Positions 1-12,220 of a stretch of DNA of 64,000 nt are shown here, one piece after another. This DNA comes from Chlorocebus sabaeus (Eukaryota; Chordata; Mammalia; Primates; Cercopithecidae): assembly GCF_047675955.1 (NCBI RefSeq), contig NC_132912.1, positions 81,492,382 through 81,556,381 on the forward strand, given 5' to 3'. The translations under genes and the position numbers were made by a program. The notes beneath the pieces were generated by a model. That model had not been told where the DNA came from, made no database searches, and was given only the letters and a program-made list of their open reading frames with translations. Each line of letters opens with the position of its first letter. The first letter of the stretch is position 1.

Positions 1-99
1 ACTATCCGAGGCTTGGGAAAGAAATACTCAAAAGTACAGAAGCAACTGTGAAAGCTGATGAGAGGAATTGGGTCATTTTTGTTAAACCAAATTAAACAG

Positions 100-510
100 A
101 GTCAAGAAGTCAGGGGGAGAAGCACTTAGGAAACATAATATAGCTCCAAGAATGAAATTATCTGCTGACACTGGCTACTGAAACTGCTTGCTGTAACCTG
201 AGCTAGTTTCATCTATTAATGCTGAGATAATTTGCTGCAACTCTAGGACTAATTTTGCCCACAGCCGTGGGCCACCAATTGGAGCTTACCAGCTTCCCAG
301 ACTTTTACTCCTATAAGTGAACTTTGTCTCAAGACCACAGGTAATATCCCTCTTTTTTATAAAACTCCCAACCTTCCCTGTTTTTCAGACTATTGAAGAC
401 CACTTGGTCTGCATGTATGCCCTGAATTGCAATTCTTTCTTCAGAAATAAAACGTTAAATTTAGAGATTTGTCTCTAAGTTTTTATTTTGACTTTGACGC
501 AACAGTAGTC
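100..510 (+). repeat. LTR-like sequence, family not identified
   Basis: This stretch has the layout of the 3' half of an old retroviral LTR. A TATA-like TTTTTTATAAAACTCC sits near 355, an AATAAA signal near 446, and a T-rich tail ends near 507. I could not assign a family; ERV class I is my guess. The left edge is not defined, and the element may be partial. It lies just upstream of the L1M element. Confidence 0.4.
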
Positions 511-649
511 AGATCCAACTAGGGTCAGGAATAGTGCCCAATCCTTTACCAGAGGGGAAAACTTCATAATTCATGAGCATTGGATAGAGTACTCAGAAGA
601 GGCTTGCCTTAGTACTGGGGAATAATTAGAGTTAGAGAAAACACCACTC

Positions 650-3132
650 AGGTCTTGCCTAAAAAATCTTTTGGCAGAAAAGATCAAACTATTTTCAAAT
701 TATTTAACTGTATCCCAAAGCAAAACTCAAGAATAATTATTAGAATACAAAAATATATCAAACCCCAAAAGGCAAAACACAAAATATCTTGTACTCAATC
801 AAAAATTACCAGACATGCAAAGAAGCAGAAAAATACTACCTACAATGGAGAGAAAAGTCCATCAAAGAGAACTAATCCAGAACTGAAAGAGACATTAGAA
901 TTAGCTGACAAGGACATTAGAAAATTATTAAAAGTTTATTTCATGTGTTCAAAAAGCTGGAGGAAATATCAAGCATGCTAAATAGAAAGATGAAAAACAT
1001 ATTTTTTTAAAAGACTCATTATCAACTTCTAGAGGCAAAAATTAGAAAATAAATCCTGGAGATAAAATCTAGATTAAAAAAACATTGATTGGATTAATGG
1101 CAGGTTAACATTAAACATTAAACATTGCAGAACTTGAAGGCATAGTAATAGGTACTATCCCAAATGAAACACAAAGAGAAAATGAGTGAAAAACAAAAAA
1201 GAACAGAGAATCAGTAAACTGTGGAGCAACTTCAAACGGCTTTATATATGTGTAATTGATATTCCCAAAGGAAGGTAGGAATTCATAAAAGAAAATTAAA
1301 GAAATGATGATCCCAAAAAAATCAAATTTAGGAAAATTATAAATCTTTAGGAAGTTCAAAACCCCCCAAGAACGAGAAATGTGAAGGATACTACACCAAG
1401 GCACATCATAGTCCAGTTGCTGAAAACCAATTATAATGAGAAAATTTTATAAGCAACCGGGGAAATATATTGCAAAATATACAGAGGAACAAAGACAAAT
1501 GAGAGCAGACTTTTTTTTTTGTCAAACACAATGCAAAGCAATGTTTTTAAAGTACTAAAAGAAGAAGAAAGAAAAAACTCTAGAATTTTATACCCAATGA
1601 AAATACCTTACAAAAAAATGTGACATAAAAGCTTTTTCCAACATCAAAAGATGGAAGAAATTTATCACCAGTAGTTCTGTACTACAAGAGATGATGCAGC
1701 AGTCCTTCCCACAAAAGGAAATTGATACCATCCGGAAACTGGATCTACACAAAGATAAAATGATTAGTTTGTTATTATTCAAACATTTTTAAAAAAGAAT
1801 TCACTGGATAATCAAACATAATAAAAGCGTAAGGTTTATAAGATATGTGGAAGTAAATGTATGATAGTGATAACCCAAAGCCCAAGAGGGGAGAAATAGA
1901 AATAAACTATCATAAGGTCCTTATACTACATGTGAAATGTATAATACCACTTGAAGGCAGATTGTAATAAGTTAAAAGTATATACTATAAACCCTAAGGT
2001 ATTGTCTACGGAAACAAAACAGAGTTTCAGATAATGAGCTTAACAAATCAGATAAAATGGAATCATAAAAAATACTCAGCTTATCCAAAAAGAAGGCAGA
2101 CAAAGAGGAAAGGGGGAACAAAGAACATATAGAACAATGAGAAAAAAGATAGAAGGCTGAATTATGCCTTGCCATATTAATAATTACATAATGTGTAAAT
2201 GGTCTAAATACTCCAAATTAAAAGGCAAAGATAATAATTTTGAATGAAAAATTAAGACCTAAGTATGTGACACCTACGAAAGATGCAAATAAGTTAATAG
2301 TATGGAAAAAGATATTCCATGATAACACTAACAAAAGAAAGCTGCAATAGCTATATTAATATCATACTAAGTAGATTTCAGAGCAAAGGATATTATCAGC
2401 AACAAAGAATTTATTGTATAATGATGAAAGGGCCACACATTCTTGGTGAAAAGATAAAATGGAACAAACTCTTTGGAAGACAGTTTGGCACTTCTTAATA
2501 AAGTCAAACACATATCTGTTGTATGAACCAGTCATTCCACTCCCTGTTATCTATCCCAGAGAAATGCAGGGATATGTCCATACAAAGACTTATATACCAA
2601 GGTTCATAACAGCTGTATTTGTAGTAGCCCCGAAATGAAATCAACCCCAATGCCCATCAATGGGTAAATGAATAAACAAATTATGTTATATTCATGGAAT
2701 GAAATATTATTTAGCAGTGAAAGGAATTAACTCTTAATGCATGAAACAATATGGACAATCTCAAAATAATTGTGTGGTTTGAAACAACCAAGAAGAAAAT
2801 CAAGAGTACCTACTATATAATTTTATTTACATAAAATTCTAAGAAATGCAAACTAATGTATAGCAACAGAAAGTAGATCAGTGGTTGCCTGGAAACAACC
2901 AGGTGGGCAAGTGAGAAGAGTATTGTGGGCAGGAGAAGCAAAAGGGAAAGACAACAAGGCATAAAGATGTTTTTTAGAGTGCTGTATATGTTTATTATCT
3001 TTATTGTGGTGATGGACTCATAGATCACATTGGATGTGTGAACATACGTCATATGTCGAGGCTTATAAAATTGTATACTGTAAATATATACAGTTTGTTG
3101 TATGTCAATTAAAACTCAGTAAAGCTTAAAAA
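650..3132 (+). mobile_element. Old L1 (L1M type) with internal deletion
   Basis: The left part (650 to about 2431) resembles the end of ORF1, the region between the ORFs and the start of the ORF2 endonuclease of an L1M element. Recognisable pieces include the ORF1 end near 1640-1780 and the A-rich inter-ORF region near 1800-2250. From about 2431 the sequence jumps to the ORF2 C-terminal region and then the 3' UTR, ending in an A-rich stretch at 3132. Most of ORF2, including reverse transcriptase, is missing. The copy is highly diverged and has no intact frame, so it cannot move. A HAL1-like origin for the left part is a possible alternative. Confidence 0.75.
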
Positions 3133-4604
3133 CTAAGTGGAATACAATAGTATGCATAGAAGATATCATCTCAGGGTGATCAGGATGCAAATATTTTACC
3201 ACTTTCTCCTCTCCACTTTGCAACTTCACTACTAGCATTTTTTTTTTTTTTATCAGCAGAACAACAAACTTTAATAATTGGTCTCAGAAACAGGCAGATG
3301 CCAAATAGGGACCTCGATTGGACTGATATTTACTGAAAATATTGTCCAAAAAATAATGACTATAATGTTGGCTTTAAGAATCTGTGCAATTGTGATCTTT
3401 CAGCAATTTAGACAAACTTATGATAACCTCCCTCAAAATCTCCTAAGCCACCAATGAAAAACTTTAGCCTTCCTTGTGGCAGAGCTGTAAATATAGACAC
3501 AGACTCATTGGGCTTGAAAGGAAGGACCTGAAAAAATACCTGGCTTGATGCTTCCTTTTACAAAGAGATTGAACATCAGAAAAAATAAGTGCCCAGCTTG
3601 AAGTAACACAATTAAATGGAGCAAGAACTCATGCCTCTTCACTTCCCTGAGAGTTCAGTATTTCAAAATTAAAAGGCTTCAACATAGAGGTCATTCAATA
3701 AAGATTTGTTAAACTCAGAATAAATATCCTAGATTGAACTCCTAACCTTGGACTCTCTTATTTTAGGATGCGCTGTGTTATTATCAAAGAAAAAGCAAAC
3801 TGATGCAAAAATCTGTATCTCGTACCTCTCTACATTAACATGTTTCTGTTTTTGGTAAGCGACACTGTAGGAAGAGCATGAACTGATCTCATTTCTTTTA
3901 TCCTGTCATTTCTGCTCTATTATATTTAGGGCATGACTTATTTATTTGGGGTTATGGAAAAAACGGACCGTTACAAATTCTCCATTCTTATCTTCCCCTT
4001 TCTTGTGTTTTCTTAATGTTGTTTTGTACTTGATTTTTGTTTATCTCTATTTATCTTTTAATTAAATTTCTGGCAATAACCTTCCCAGGGATTCTGGGAA
4101 CACTCATTCAGTTTTCTCAAAGCCATTCAAGGGATTAAACTATGCCTAAGGGCTGCCAAAAAAGGGGCAGGGGTTGGTAGGATTAGAACACAACTATCGA
4201 TCCCTCAGAACGGGTGGGAGGAAAAGTCTACAAGCTTCAGTTAAACTAGTATCAACCATTAAGAAACCACAGTAACCAGATGCAGAACAGTTGTGGTTTT
4301 GCCATAAATGCATGCACATAGAACATTTCTTAGCTCTTGTTTTTCCTATTCTGCCACTGTTTTCTATCACGACCCCATAAACTTAGTCTAAAGAAAAAAT
4401 GCTAGTTTTTTGTGGCCCAACTTAAGTATAAAATTTAATCATCTGATACATTCCTTATACAGAGTTTTCAGAAATTGTGACCAAATCCCAAGGGAATGAG
4501 AAGTAGTAGGTGATAAAATAAGGCTGAGCTTCAAGGAGGTTTAATCGCAGGATAACGTAATGCATTCTGCAAAATAATTAGAGCATAAGTTGCAATTATA
4601 CTGT
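3133..4604. other. Mostly unique noncoding sequence
   Basis: No gene is visible. A T run lies at 3239-3252. A MIR-like antisense stretch is annotated separately at 3530-3665. The rest is AT-rich and I recognise no family. Confidence 0.5.
3530..3665 (-). repeat. MIR fragment, weak
   Basis: The order of motifs follows antisense MIR: a TTTTACA...AGATTGAACATCAG stretch, then a weak match to the tract that usually reads CAAGGTCACACAG, then GAGCAAGAACTCA. The match is loose. Confidence 0.45.
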
Positions 4605-4750
4605 GGCCATGGCTCTCAAACTTTGGGGCACATAAGAAATACAGGGTATTCCCTGGCACTTCTTCCAGAAATTCTGATTTAGTATAGCTGGGTGGAGTCC
4701 CACAATTTCCACTTTATAACGGGTTTCACAAATGATTTTGCTGTTAGTGG
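4605..4750 (+). repeat. MER5A-like DNA transposon fragment
   Basis: It begins with CTCTCAAACTTTGGGGCACA and later has AAATTCTGATTTAGTA, both of which follow the MER5A (hAT-Charlie, nonautonomous) order. The 3' end is degraded. Confidence 0.65.
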
Positions 4751-4814
4751 ATTTTTGTTAATAAAAATTGCTGAAATTCTCTCCAATTTTGTTGCAGCAC
4801 AACCCTAAAATTTA

Positions 4815-4975
4815 AATTTCACTACTTACTAGCTAAAAGTCCATAGAAAAGTCAAATGACTGCTCTATATCTCATCTTTAAAATAAGAAAAATAATGTAG
4901 GGTTTTGTGGGAATTAATAGAATAATGTATGTAAAGTGCCTGGTACAGAATAGGCACTTAAGTCATGTTAGTTTC
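4815..4975 (+). repeat. MIR SINE fragment
   Basis: The sequence runs ACTTACTAGCT, CTCATCTTTAAAAT and then AAAGTGCCTGGTACAGAATA, which is the MIR core and 3' end in sense orientation. Confidence 0.75.
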
Positions 4976-5248
4976 TTTTCCCAAACATATATCATGTTCC
5001 TTCTTAATCTGACCCTGAACTGGAATGTGTTTCTGCCTTAATTATTAACCTGAGTATAAACAATTCCACGTATTTCACACCGTAAAAAGTTACATACTTC
5101 AACTCAAATGGCCAATTGTGTTAGTTACCAGTCCCAGAAATAGTTTTGCTTTCTGAATGACTGAGGCATGACAGAACATGGATGTCTGATATAATTAGCC
5201 ATGATAGAAGAGCTAGCAAATGAAGATTTTGAAACTGATTTGAGGAAA

Positions 5249-5272
5249 CACACACATACACACACACACACA
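5249..5272. repeat. (CA)n microsatellite
   Basis: A short CA repeat with one TA interruption. Confidence 0.9.
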
Positions 5273-5273
5273 A

Positions 5274-7504
5274 GAAATACCTAACCCATACTTACCATCC
5301 TGCTTTGGGCTCTATTGTCCAAACTGAGAGAAAAAGTTGCCATAAGAATAAATTAAAAAGTACAGAGCATTTCTGCTCATAGACAAGGTAAATACTAGTT
5401 CATTCTTTGGATAAGTGTTCTGATGTCTCAGCCTCTTGTTTTACTATTCATTCAAAGGTTTTAGATCCAGCAAGATGCTCTGACACATGTAGGATTTAAA
5501 CACAAGCCCAATGCATACCCAGGCAGCCCAGAGGAACATTTTTCAAAATGAGAATTATGTTTGGGCCAATAGCCAACAATGGTAAGCAGAAGCTCAGCAT
5601 CCCAAACGAGCACGCAGAACTCAACTCTCTGAGGTTTATGAAAGTCTCTTTCCTTATTTATCAAGGCAGGATGAAAGTTAAAAGAGGTTGTAAACAAAAT
5701 TTGACCAGGGCCTGTCCAGACAGAACCCACCAAAGCCTTTCTAATTCATATATGCCTAAAAAGCCATTCCCCACTTCAGCACTGCTCGACAAAACACTGG
5801 GGAAAGCATGCCAAGCTTTTACTTACACTAAGAAGGTTAAAAATATAAACAATTTTTAAAATGGCTAATTTTTATTTTTATCAAAACCGTACGGGTACAG
5901 TATTTTAAAAGTACTAAGTAGCTTACACTGAAAAAGAACAGTTGCCCCCATATCCCCAGCAACATTAAATCTACTCTTTCAAGCAACTACATTCAAATAT
6001 CTGTTTCTTCTAGTATCTATCTCCATGTTTCTATGTAACTTTATATTTAATGTTATTTAACTATGTCAATATGATTCACTGCTGGGCTAAGTCATGGTCT
6101 ATAATTGAACTTTCTTTCTTGACTGTGTAGTTTTTTTTTGTTTTTCCTAAAGTTATTACATCTTTTTAAAGAATTGGTTTTCTCTGCATTTACACCTAAG
6201 TCTTTCTACATTCTCTAGCTGCCAGGATTTCAATAGAATTGTCCACAAATATAATCTGTCAGATAATTTCTCATTTCCATTCTTTTTTCTTGAGACTTTC
6301 CTCCTAGAGTCAATTTACGCCTCCTATTTTAAAATTTAAATGGATTCCTAGAAGTCACATTGATCCACTATCTGGGACCCATGGTGTTTTCCTTTTTTAA
6401 TGGCCTGATTTTAAGATCAATTCCAAAGGATCTCTGAAGAAAACAATTATTCCATTTATGTTTTAGAGGTACCCTAAAATAGAATATAGAACCAATTTAC
6501 ATATTACTCTTAATGGTGGCAACTGATATGTTCTCACAAATGGCAAAATCAAAACAACCTGATAGAGCAACCTAAAAACGGTGACGAGCTCTCCTAATAA
6601 GAAAGCCAAAGGCTGAGATGTGAAAATGGAGAAGGCTTAAAAATTTGTGTTTTGCCCTCAAGTTCCATAGAGTTCTCTAACAATTGATTGTCATCTGCTT
6701 TTGGCAATTCACTATCATTGAACAACATGTACAAGCAACAAGGAAAAATCAATTCGGTGACCATGAAAAAAAGAGAAATGAGTTGTGGACTCACTGGGAA
6801 AGTTTATAAAGCCTTCTCTGTAGGGTTTAGTTATTGCTTTTTGTTCTGAAACAGCAGCACTGAAGCACAAAAATGCAAGTAATTGGGGTCAATGTTCAGT
6901 CAGATCCCTCAAAAAAAGATCTCAAGCCAACCAGCATATGGTATCCAGTGTCCTCTGTTAGAATAAAATTTTGACTTCAAATAAGCATGTGATGCCTCAA
7001 ACTTTTCCACTGGGGAAAGTTAATGAGTTTCTTTTGACAAGTGTAACAAAGGTGTGATTTTCAGAAGTGAAAGTCTAAATACCTAAAACTCCTTGGGTAA
7101 AAAAAAATATATATACTCTAGAAAGGAGACAAAATGCACATTAATTCAGATGCCTTTTTGTGTGTGTGTGTAAAACTCTTAGTGCCAATAGGGAAGAAAC
7201 TGTGTCAAAATGTCCAGAGATGAGATCCCAGTATCTCACCAAGAGGAACACATAAATATTCAAGAATTCATTTCAATGTTTTGTGCAAAGGAGGTTGTAG
7301 GTTGCTGGACTGGGGATTAGGCTATTAGAACTTTGTCCAGGTACTTATGCAGAAGTTCATCCTTTCTCCATGATCTAGGAAGAGACAAAAAATGGCAAAA
7401 GGGAGCACTGACTTTTCTGAGAAATGTTGACTACTGGCCTGAATGTCTGTTCCTCAGAGGTTGCCTGCTTGTTTTCTCAAGTCCAGTGTGCACTTGCAGA
7501 CACA
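5274..7504. other. Noncoding sequence with no recognised repeat
   Basis: There are open frames of 90-103 codons on both strands at 5461-5859, but they overlap each other and show no family motif. A short GT run lies near 7158. I find nothing else that I can name. Confidence 0.5.
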
Positions 7505-7615
7505 GCATGTTTAAAGGTGTCACTTAACTTTCTAAGTGTCAGTTTCTTAAGTGGAAAATAATAGCAGTACCTGTAAGAGCTGTTTTGAGAATTGAAACTT
7601 TACATAAACAACAAA
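7505..7615 (+). repeat. MIR SINE fragment
   Basis: CTTAACTTTCTAAGTGTCAG, then AAAATAATAGCAGTACCTGT, then a TTTTGAGAATTGAA stretch. This is the MIR 3' half in sense orientation. Confidence 0.75.
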
Positions 7616-7729
7616 TTGCATTCAGAAAGCTTTTGTAGAGTCTTGAAAATTCAGGTCACAAGCACATGAATGTCTCAAGCAGCCCCCTATACTCCTGAAA
7701 ACATGTCCCCAAGTTGATGTGAAAAAGTA

Positions 7730-8060
7730 AAAACAGCCTTTATTGACTTCCGATCCTTCTAAATCTTCAGTTACCTCCCTCTTCTGCCATGGAACCCTTG
7801 GGCATTCCAGCCTTCATTGACTTCTCACCTTTAAATTTCTGCAGCTTTTAGTTTTACTCACTCAGGGACCCACATGTTGCAGACTTTCGACTATTTATCT
7901 TTTTCTGGGTGGCGGTCTCTCCAATATGAAGTTGAAAACTCCTTAAGAACAAAGACGAGTTGTGGTTGTTTTTGTATCCTCTATGGTTCTTAGCTAAATG
8001 TCCTGCTCAGGATATTTGTTCACTGCCTGTTGATTCTTGTTCAGTGAAGCCTCCCCTTCT
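7730..8060 (+). repeat. L2 3' end, diverged
   Basis: A pyrimidine-rich stretch is followed by GAAAACTCCTTAAGAACAAA and TTTTTGTATCCTC, in the order of the L2 LINE 3' UTR in sense orientation. Confidence 0.5.
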
Positions 8061-8230
8061 ACGTTGGTGTTTGTCAAACCTTGCTGCACATTACATTCAC
8101 CTGAGGTTATTTTGTAAGATACTGATGTCCAACCTCATCTCTCAAGATTCTAATTTAGTTGAACATGGATAAAAACTGGGCTATTGTTTGGATGCTCAAA
8201 ATGTTCCTTGGGTGATTTTAATCGACCACT
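8060..8230 (+). repeat. MER5-like hAT fragment
   Basis: GTCAAACCTTGCTGCACATT is followed by TCACCTGAGG and AAGATTCTAATTTAGTTG, which matches the MER5/Charlie order with decay. Confidence 0.5.
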
Positions 8231-8804
8231 GCCCCATGCCCTCTTTTAGGACAAGTTCTTCCATAAAGCTGGGCAGAGAAATAAACATAGTGGGTGGTGA
8301 GAGGAAAGTTGAATGGGCTTCTCTTAGGTGCTAATTATTTGGGAATCTTAAAAGTTCCCTAATACCTCATCGACTTCTCTAGGCACTGGGATGTCTCAGA
8401 TAGTGCAGACCTTTGGTGATACCTATTTTGTACACCTGAAACAGAAGTCTTAGTTAGAAGTATTCTTTAGTGGGCCAACAGTCCTCTTGGTATAGGGATT
8501 TAAAGGCCACCATGAGCCTCTGTCTTAAGTCCATGATGGTTGTAAAGCCTAAATAACTCTTTTTCACGTACTAGAAGTTCTATCGATTTAGGGGTGTGAG
8601 AGTTAGAAGAGAAGTCTAATCCAAATATGTTCCCTGCAAAAGAGTCATCTTTAATAGCCAAGTTATGTTTCAAAAACTAATTATGCCAACATAATATTAA
8701 GATTCTGCTTTCAATGAGCTTATAATCCATGAAGAAACATTAAGATATGAACCTATGAAACCTAGCAAACAGGATAAAAAAATCACAAGTATCAAAAGAG
8801 AAAA
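8231..8804. other. Noncoding sequence with no recognised repeat
   Basis: No gene or named repeat is seen. Confidence 0.5.
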
Positions 8805-9070
8805 ATAATAATGGCTACTAATAATTGGATATTTACTGTGTACCAAGCATGGTGCCAAATGCTTTACATACATTATTCTATTTAAACCTTGCAATTCTAT
8901 AAGGAAGAAATATTTTATATTATCCTAATTTTGCAGATGAAAGAACCAACGTTTGAAAAGGTTGAGTGACTTGCATAGGGTTAGACAGCTAGAAATGGTA
9001 CAGAGAGGATTTAAAACCAGACAGTCTCACTCCAGAGTCTATACCATGGGTATTCAGAACCACTGCTTTG
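8805..9070 (-). repeat. MIR SINE, near full length
   Basis: Antisense MIR from its 3' end (TTTACTGTGTACCAAGCATG) through the core (TTTTGCAGATGAAAGAACC) to its 5' part (CAGTCTCACTCCAGAGTCTA). Confidence 0.85.
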
Positions 9071-9473
9071 TTTTGAGGAGCGTGTAAGAGCAGTGGTTGT
9101 TCAGAGGAGCTAGAGAGTACTGTATTGTGAGATGCAATGAACAAAGAAAAGCATTTACAGTGGTGGTATTATTTCAGCTGGCCCTGAAAAGAAGTTTGAA
9201 TGTAGACAGAGGACAAACTTGGGGAGCTCATCATGTGAATCTCAGTGCTTCAGAAGCCCTTAAAAACAACTAGATCAACTGTGGCTCCAGAAAATACGCA
9301 AGGTCAGCTGTGATAAGAGTCGTTGGCCCCAGAGTACCACCAGGATCATGCTTTGTCCCAGACTCTGAGCTAACATCTGATTAGTTTAGTCTAAAATTAA
9401 TGCAGCAGGAAGAAGTCCAGAAAAGTTAAGCTCTTCATGAAAAGCTAACTTTGGACCATCTCTCTTCACCTAC
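9071..9473. other. Noncoding sequence with no recognised repeat
   Basis: Nothing that I can name. Confidence 0.5.
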
Positions 9474-9474
9474 A

Positions 9475-9516
<42 letters not shown>

Positions 9517-9520
9517 ATCT
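9475..9520. repeat. (CTAT)n microsatellite
   Basis: About ten uninterrupted CTAT units followed by one imperfect unit. Its purity suggests that it varies in length between individuals. Confidence 0.95.
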
Positions 9521-9579
9521 GAAGCCATATGGTTCCTTGGCAAATGTTTCCCTAAAACAGTGTTTCCCAAGGAATGCTG

Positions 9580-9705
9580 TTTGATACTTATTTATTCATT
9601 CTTTCTTTTATTTTACGAATGTTTTTTATTGAGTACTTACTATATGAATAGTAATGGTGAGCAAAACCAAACCCTGCCTTCACCAAGTCTAGAGCCCAGG
9701 ACAGT
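9580..9705 (-). repeat. L2 3' end fragment
   Basis: TTATTCATTCTTTC, TTATTGAGTACTTACTATAT and CAAAACCAAACCCTGCCTTC together are the antisense 3' end of L2. Confidence 0.7.
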
Positions 9706-9860
9706 GTTCTTAACAATGACCGAACGTGAGTCACCTGGGGTGCTTCAACAAAATCCCATTCACAATAGAATGGGATTCTATTGTGCAGCAAAGCTAAGAT
9801 CCGCCATGAATCTAAGTGGGAACAGCATTTATGTGGGCCCTGTGGTATCACACACAAGGG
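9706..9860 (+). repeat. MER5-like hAT fragment with rearranged middle
   Basis: CAGTGTTCTTAACAATGACC and GTCACCTGGGGTGCTTCAAC follow MER5A. The next segment (9752-9785) departs from the family and consists of two overlapping inverted repeats, described in the findings. Confidence 0.6.
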
Positions 9861-10914
9861 AATGAAAAAGAAGGCAAACGTGGCTGGACAAAGATGGCAA
9901 AGAGGAGCATCTTGTGAAATGAGGCCTGGGATTTGATGTACACTGGATTAAATAAAGTTAAACAGGCTTAAAAAAATTATAAGTCTTCTCAGAATCATCA
10001 GTAATAGAATATGTTGTTAATTCTCAAGAAGGATATTATATACATATCCTCAAGTTATTTTTGCACAGGGCATACAGAGACTTCATGTTTCCCTTTTAGG
10101 AAATATTACTTGCCTGTAAATGTAGATTGCACTAGATGAGTCGGGTGTTTGAAGTGGGGCCAGCATAATAATTTTGTTCCACAAGTTAAGAAGATTGGTA
10201 TTAAATCTCCTAAAATTCAGAGCTTCTTAATCTCTGAAGGATTTTGAAAGGGACTTCAAATTGGAATGAATGGCTGTTTACATAAATAACATGTAATACC
10301 ATACAGAAATATGGTCAGTTTTGTCAGTTGATTCTTCATCACTTAAAAAAGTATTTAATGATTTATTCCAGTTTCCATAAAAGGGGGCTTGTTTCAATAT
10401 ATCTAAATATAAAAGGAAAAGTATAAATGCAGGAGGAATTAATTATATTAATGATTTGAGCTAGAATTAAGGCTAAGAATTTCTAATCTTTGGGGGACAG
10501 CCTGGGTTCTTAATCTACTAGAAAAAAACATAGTTAATATGCACTAGATGAGAATTACATTTTAAAGGAAGAAGTTCAGGAAAACTTACTTCGAGAGGAA
10601 ATGCATAAAATTGACTATTATGGGTGTCTTCCTGTATAAATATGATTGCAAAGATTACTCATTGATTAACTTTTGCATATTAAATATGCCTAACTAGAAT
10701 TTGAAAGTCATAAGCCTATTTCATTTATATGGCTTTGGGAAACATTTTGACCTATTTAGGTAGTTGAGTTAAAGCCTTAAGGCAGCAATTCTAGAGGTAT
10801 TTAAAAAGAAGTCACATGCTGATTGAATGGATTCACTTTATTGCTGTGACACATTAACTGCTCTATACATTAACTCTGATGATTCTTTAAAAAAATAAAA
10901 AAGAAACAAAAAAT
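9861..10914. other. AT-rich noncoding sequence
   Basis: No gene or named repeat. The base composition is AT-rich throughout. Confidence 0.5.
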
Positions 10915-11110
10915 AACACCTTAATATTTATTGAGTGCTTCTGTATTTCAGGATAAAAGTAAAGTGCAACATAATTCCCACAGCAATCCAATGAGGCAGG
11001 TATTATTAATAGAGAATTTAAGTATTTTGCTTAATGTCACACAGCTGGTACATAGCCAAATTCGGACTCGGATCCATGCCTGGTTGACTATAGAGTCTAA
11101 GTTCATGTTA
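10915..11110 (-). repeat. MIR SINE
   Basis: TATTTATTGAGTGCTTCTGT, CAATCCAATGAGGCAGGTAT and AATGTCACACAGCTGGTACA give the antisense MIR order. Confidence 0.85.
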
Positions 11111-12220
11111 AAGAATCAGTTTTTAAAAAAATGTAAAATAATGACTTACATGTAAATATAAAATAAATATGTCAAATATTTGATTTAACTCATTAAATAA
11201 ATGAGGGAACCAGTAAGATGTTACAACCAGTTCAAAAGAGAATCCAAAGAAAAGACATGATCTAAATTAGAAATTGAATTTGCAAATTGACACAAAAGTG
11301 GCTGCTAATGTTTAGGTTTGATGAAGAATGAAAGGGCATCTTTGAACTTCTACTGGACAGAATACTTACACATCTATAGGCAAGAATGCTTTTGTTATCA
11401 GTTCTTATGCTATCAGTTACGTATAATTAACACAGTTGTAAAATAGACTCAGAGTCACCAGAGAATGGGGTAACTTGGAAGGGTGTTCTTTAAACAATGC
11501 ATATATCCTGGCCAGTAACCCTGTGCATGAAGAAAATAATTGAACTTTATTATAGAAAGGTTCTATGTTCTTCAAAAATAGAGACTTTATCTTCCTAACA
11601 TCTGTTTTGTAGCACTCAAAGAAGGCCTTAATATATACCTGTTGATGTTATCTTCATTAATTGCTGGCCTTTAGGGTTTTGCTTTTGTTTTTCAAGGACA
11701 ACTGGTATCAAGATTTCAAAAATTTGTTTACGTCACACAGTTTTTAAATTCCAAACCAGGATCTCAAACTTAGTAGTAGCATTTCTAGAGTTCCACTTAG
11801 CATTAAGGCATGAGTCAGTGTTTTAATTAAGTCTTGAGCTACATCAATAATGCAGTGATGGGGTGCAGGAAGCGCTCCCCCAAAATATGGTACCTTGGCG
11901 TACTGAGTATTTTAAGCTAAAGGAAAGTGAGAAAACTGTGGAAAGTCTCTGACCTTCTCCTACTTCCTCTTTTTTGAAGACCCTCATGTGGCAGGTGTCC
12001 TGTCCTATGTCCAGAAAGAAGGAATACTACATAGAGAGGCCAAGAAGAATCTGAATAAACAGGCCTTGATGTGTATTCCCAGCTGGCTATCAATAGGTCA
12101 CGCCCCGTTTTTGTCCAATTGTACTTCATGACTGTTCATCCTTCATCAAACCTAATTATAAAAATACAATTTTCCCTCTATTTTTGGATCTTATTTCCTA
12201 AGGCTTCTATGTCACAAAAC
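11111..12220. other. Noncoding sequence with no recognised repeat
   Basis: No gene. The short frame at 11917-12129 on the minus strand has no family motif. Confidence 0.5.

Noticed and set aside
5461..5859. Frames of 90 and 103 codons on opposite strands
   Set aside because: They overlap, lack any motif and have no supporting context.
9475..9520. CTAT repeat as a CRISPR-like array
   Set aside because: Units are 4 bp without spacers. It is a simple microsatellite in a primate genome.
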